Shown: positions 52,527 through 54,135 of the stretch, one piece after another
How the letters are laid out: each line of letters opens with the position of its first letter
Numbering within the stretch: the stretch's first letter is position 1
Assembly (NCBI GenBank): GCA_025769875.1
Contig: JAGFNK010000360.1
Coordinates: 1 to 54,135 of the forward strand
DNA: 54,135 nucleotides
Origin: Russula earlei
Lineage: Eukaryota > Basidiomycota > Agaricomycetes > Russulales > Russulaceae
Reading direction: 5' to 3'
The notes under the pieces: generated by a model
Told to the model about the DNA's origin: nothing
The model's input: only the letters and a program-made list of their open reading frames with translations
The model's database searches: none
Translations under genes and position numbers: made by a program

Positions 52527-54135
52527 GACAGAGAGGAGTGGGTTGCAAAGAGGGGTCCTATTCTGAACTCTTTCTACTACAGAGTAGCTAGGGTGTTTTT
52601 ATATACAGGAGAGAGGTACTAGAGATGAATGGCATGAAAATGAATCAAGACTGGTTGAGACGGTTGAGGCGGTCGTGAAAGGCTTGAGACGCGAACGCGT
52701 CTAGTGTGCCGAGGCGTGCATGGGCGCGTGCGGCTGGTCGCGGCTGCTTGTGCTGCGGAAGACGCGAAGGTGGCGATCGGCGATGGCGATGACAGAAGAG
52801 GCGAGGGCAATGGGAAACGGAGGCGATGGAGACGAGGGCGGCGGTGACGAGATGGCGGCTGCGTGGTGGTGGTGTTGTCTTGTGGCGGTGGCGGCGTGGT
52901 CGTCTCCATTGCAGGTGGTGGCAGCAGGCGTGGACGAGGAGCGAAGGCGTAGGCGGTGAGCGTGAGTTCGTAGATAGAGACGTAGGTGGCGAGGACTCGA
53001 GAAAGAGGATGCGTGGGGCGGCTTGCGCGGGGATGGGATCTGTCGTCTTGCGGCAGGCGGTGGCGGGGTCGTCTCCACTGCAGGTGTCGGCAGCAGACGT
53101 GGGCGAGAGCGCACGAAACGGATGGGGAGGCGATGTGGGAGGCGGCGTGCGGTGTGCTGTTGGCGTCCTGCGACTGCTTCTCCTGCGACGGCGGCTTCTG
53201 CTCCTGTTGTGGCGTGTCGTGGCTAAGTTCGTGGCCGAGGCCTTCTTGGTCTTCTGGGGTGGTGCTGGTGGCGAGGGGTTGCGATGGTGTGGCGGTGCTG
53301 GTGTCGTGCGAAACTACTAAAGCGGCGGCTGAGACTGAGAAGACTGAGGCTGAGACTGAGAAGGTGGCGGCGGACTGAGCTGGTGCGACGGTGGAGGCAG
53401 ATGGGGCGGAGGCGACGACTGAGGGCGACGCAGGGGCGACGGCGGCGGTGGCTGACAAGGGCGTGGCGGCGGTGGCTTGTGAGACAGTGGTGGAGACAGT
53501 GGCATGTGGCGCTAAGACGTCGGTGGCTGAGGCTGAGGCTACGGTGGTGGCTGACAAGACTAAGGCGGCTGGCAAGGCTAAGAGCGCGGTGGCGGCAGTT
53601 CACTGATCTGAAGCTGGGGCGACGGAGACAGCTGGCAAAACTAGGGGCGCGGTGGCGGCGGCTGAGACTGAGAAGGCTGAGGCTGAGGGCAGGGTGGAGA
53701 CGGCGGCGGCTGGCGATGCTGGTGCTATGACAGACTGGGCTGAACTGACGAGTACGGGCGAGGCTAAGACGGAGACTGATGCGAAGTCGGTGGCTGGCAC
53801 GACTGAGGCTACTGTGGCAACGGACGAGGCGACGGACGAGACTGAGGGCGACGAGACGACTGAGGGCGTGGGAGCGGATGAGACGAAGGCGGGGGTGGCA
53901 GACGAGGCTGCGAGGGCTGAAGTGGCGGGCGGTGCTAAAAACGTCGGTGGGCGAGGTTGAGATGGTGGTTGTGCATGGAGCTGAGACAGTGGCCATAGCA
54001 GGCGACACTGAGGGCGCGGGAGCTGGTTGGGCTAAGATGGGGACAGTGGCAATAGGCGATGTCACGGCTGAGGCTACGGCAGCGGGGACAGACGAGGTGG
54101 CGACGATGGCGAATGCGGGCGATGCTGGGACGCGA
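52527..54135 (-). repeat. Repeat G, copy 2 (inverted), runs off the window
   Basis: In minus sense it follows 37460-39160 from the CGCCTTCGC-rich minisatellite to the TATATAAAAACACCC block (about 52600). A minus frame 53575-52619 is open for 318 codons and shares P-A-T-D-F-A-S, D-T-S-T-A-x-P-S-Q and T-T-P-E-D-Q-E-G-L-G-H-E-L-S-H-D with copy 1. The truncation is only due to the window edge. Confidence 0.7.

Overview
The window looks like transposon-dense, gene-poor nuclear DNA of a basidiomycete fungus, most likely a mushroom-forming Agaricomycete. The evidence is the mix of elements: several Ty3/gypsy LTR families (one with an integrase chromodomain), a Plavaka-type DNA transposon carrying a DUF6532-like gene, a two-gene PIF/Harbinger, a pogo/Tigger element, a hAT fragment, and short spliceosomal introns in the transposon genes. 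I found no rRNA, tRNA, CRISPR or bacterial-type operon, and no intact host gene. The only recognisable host-derived coding sequence is part of a Nudix hydrolase exon inside a palindromic element. LTR family names (A-F, K), repeat names (G, H) and remnant name M are my own labels.

Layout. 1-3.6 kb: gag, protease and start of RT of family K on the minus strand, cut at the window edge by an LTR of family A. 3.7-12.1 kb: a nest. A decayed gypsy (M, minus strand) was hit by a solo LTR C (duplication GTTGG) and a solo LTR D (TAGGC); LTR D was then hit by a PIF/Harbinger (TTA). Fragments of LTR B, one itself hit by another LTR C (TCTAA), lie beside it. 12.1-16.9 kb: a palindromic element with ~1.73 kb inverted arms and a ~0.4 kb loop holding the Nudix exon fragment; one arm carries a solo LTR B (CCAGC). 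17.3-25.5 kb: a chromodomain gypsy (E) with two LTRs, gag, pol and a third ORF, interrupted by solo LTR F (ACTCC). 26.2-29.9 kb: a pogo-like transposon split by solo LTR A (CAAGG). 30.4-36.4 kb: Plavaka, with the transposase on + and a DUF6532-like gene on -. 37.4-39.2 kb and 52.5-54.1 kb: inverted copies of a GC-rich Ala/Ser/Pro-encoding repeat (G). 40.5-42.2 kb: a TIR element and a hAT 3' end. 43.0-46.3 kb: inverted pairs of LTRs A and B. 46.6-50.2 kb: second K copy with solo LTR B (CCTAC). 50.2-52.0 kb: an LTR A followed by an unrecognised ORF.

How it fits together. Most insertions are dated relative to each other by exact target duplications. Where an LTR is followed by internal sequence (E, K, A), the first bases after the LTR are complementary to an LTR segment about 33-35 nt downstream of the TATA box. 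That is the arrangement of self-primed Tf1/sushi-type elements. Nearly every enzyme ORF carries stops, frameshifts or lost catalytic residues, and sister copies differ mostly at CpG sites, as expected for methylated, silenced DNA. The most interesting items are the Nudix-carrying palindrome, the extra zinc-knuckle ORF after the chromodomain in E, the unknown ORF behind LTR A, and the divergent Plavaka/DUF6532 pair.
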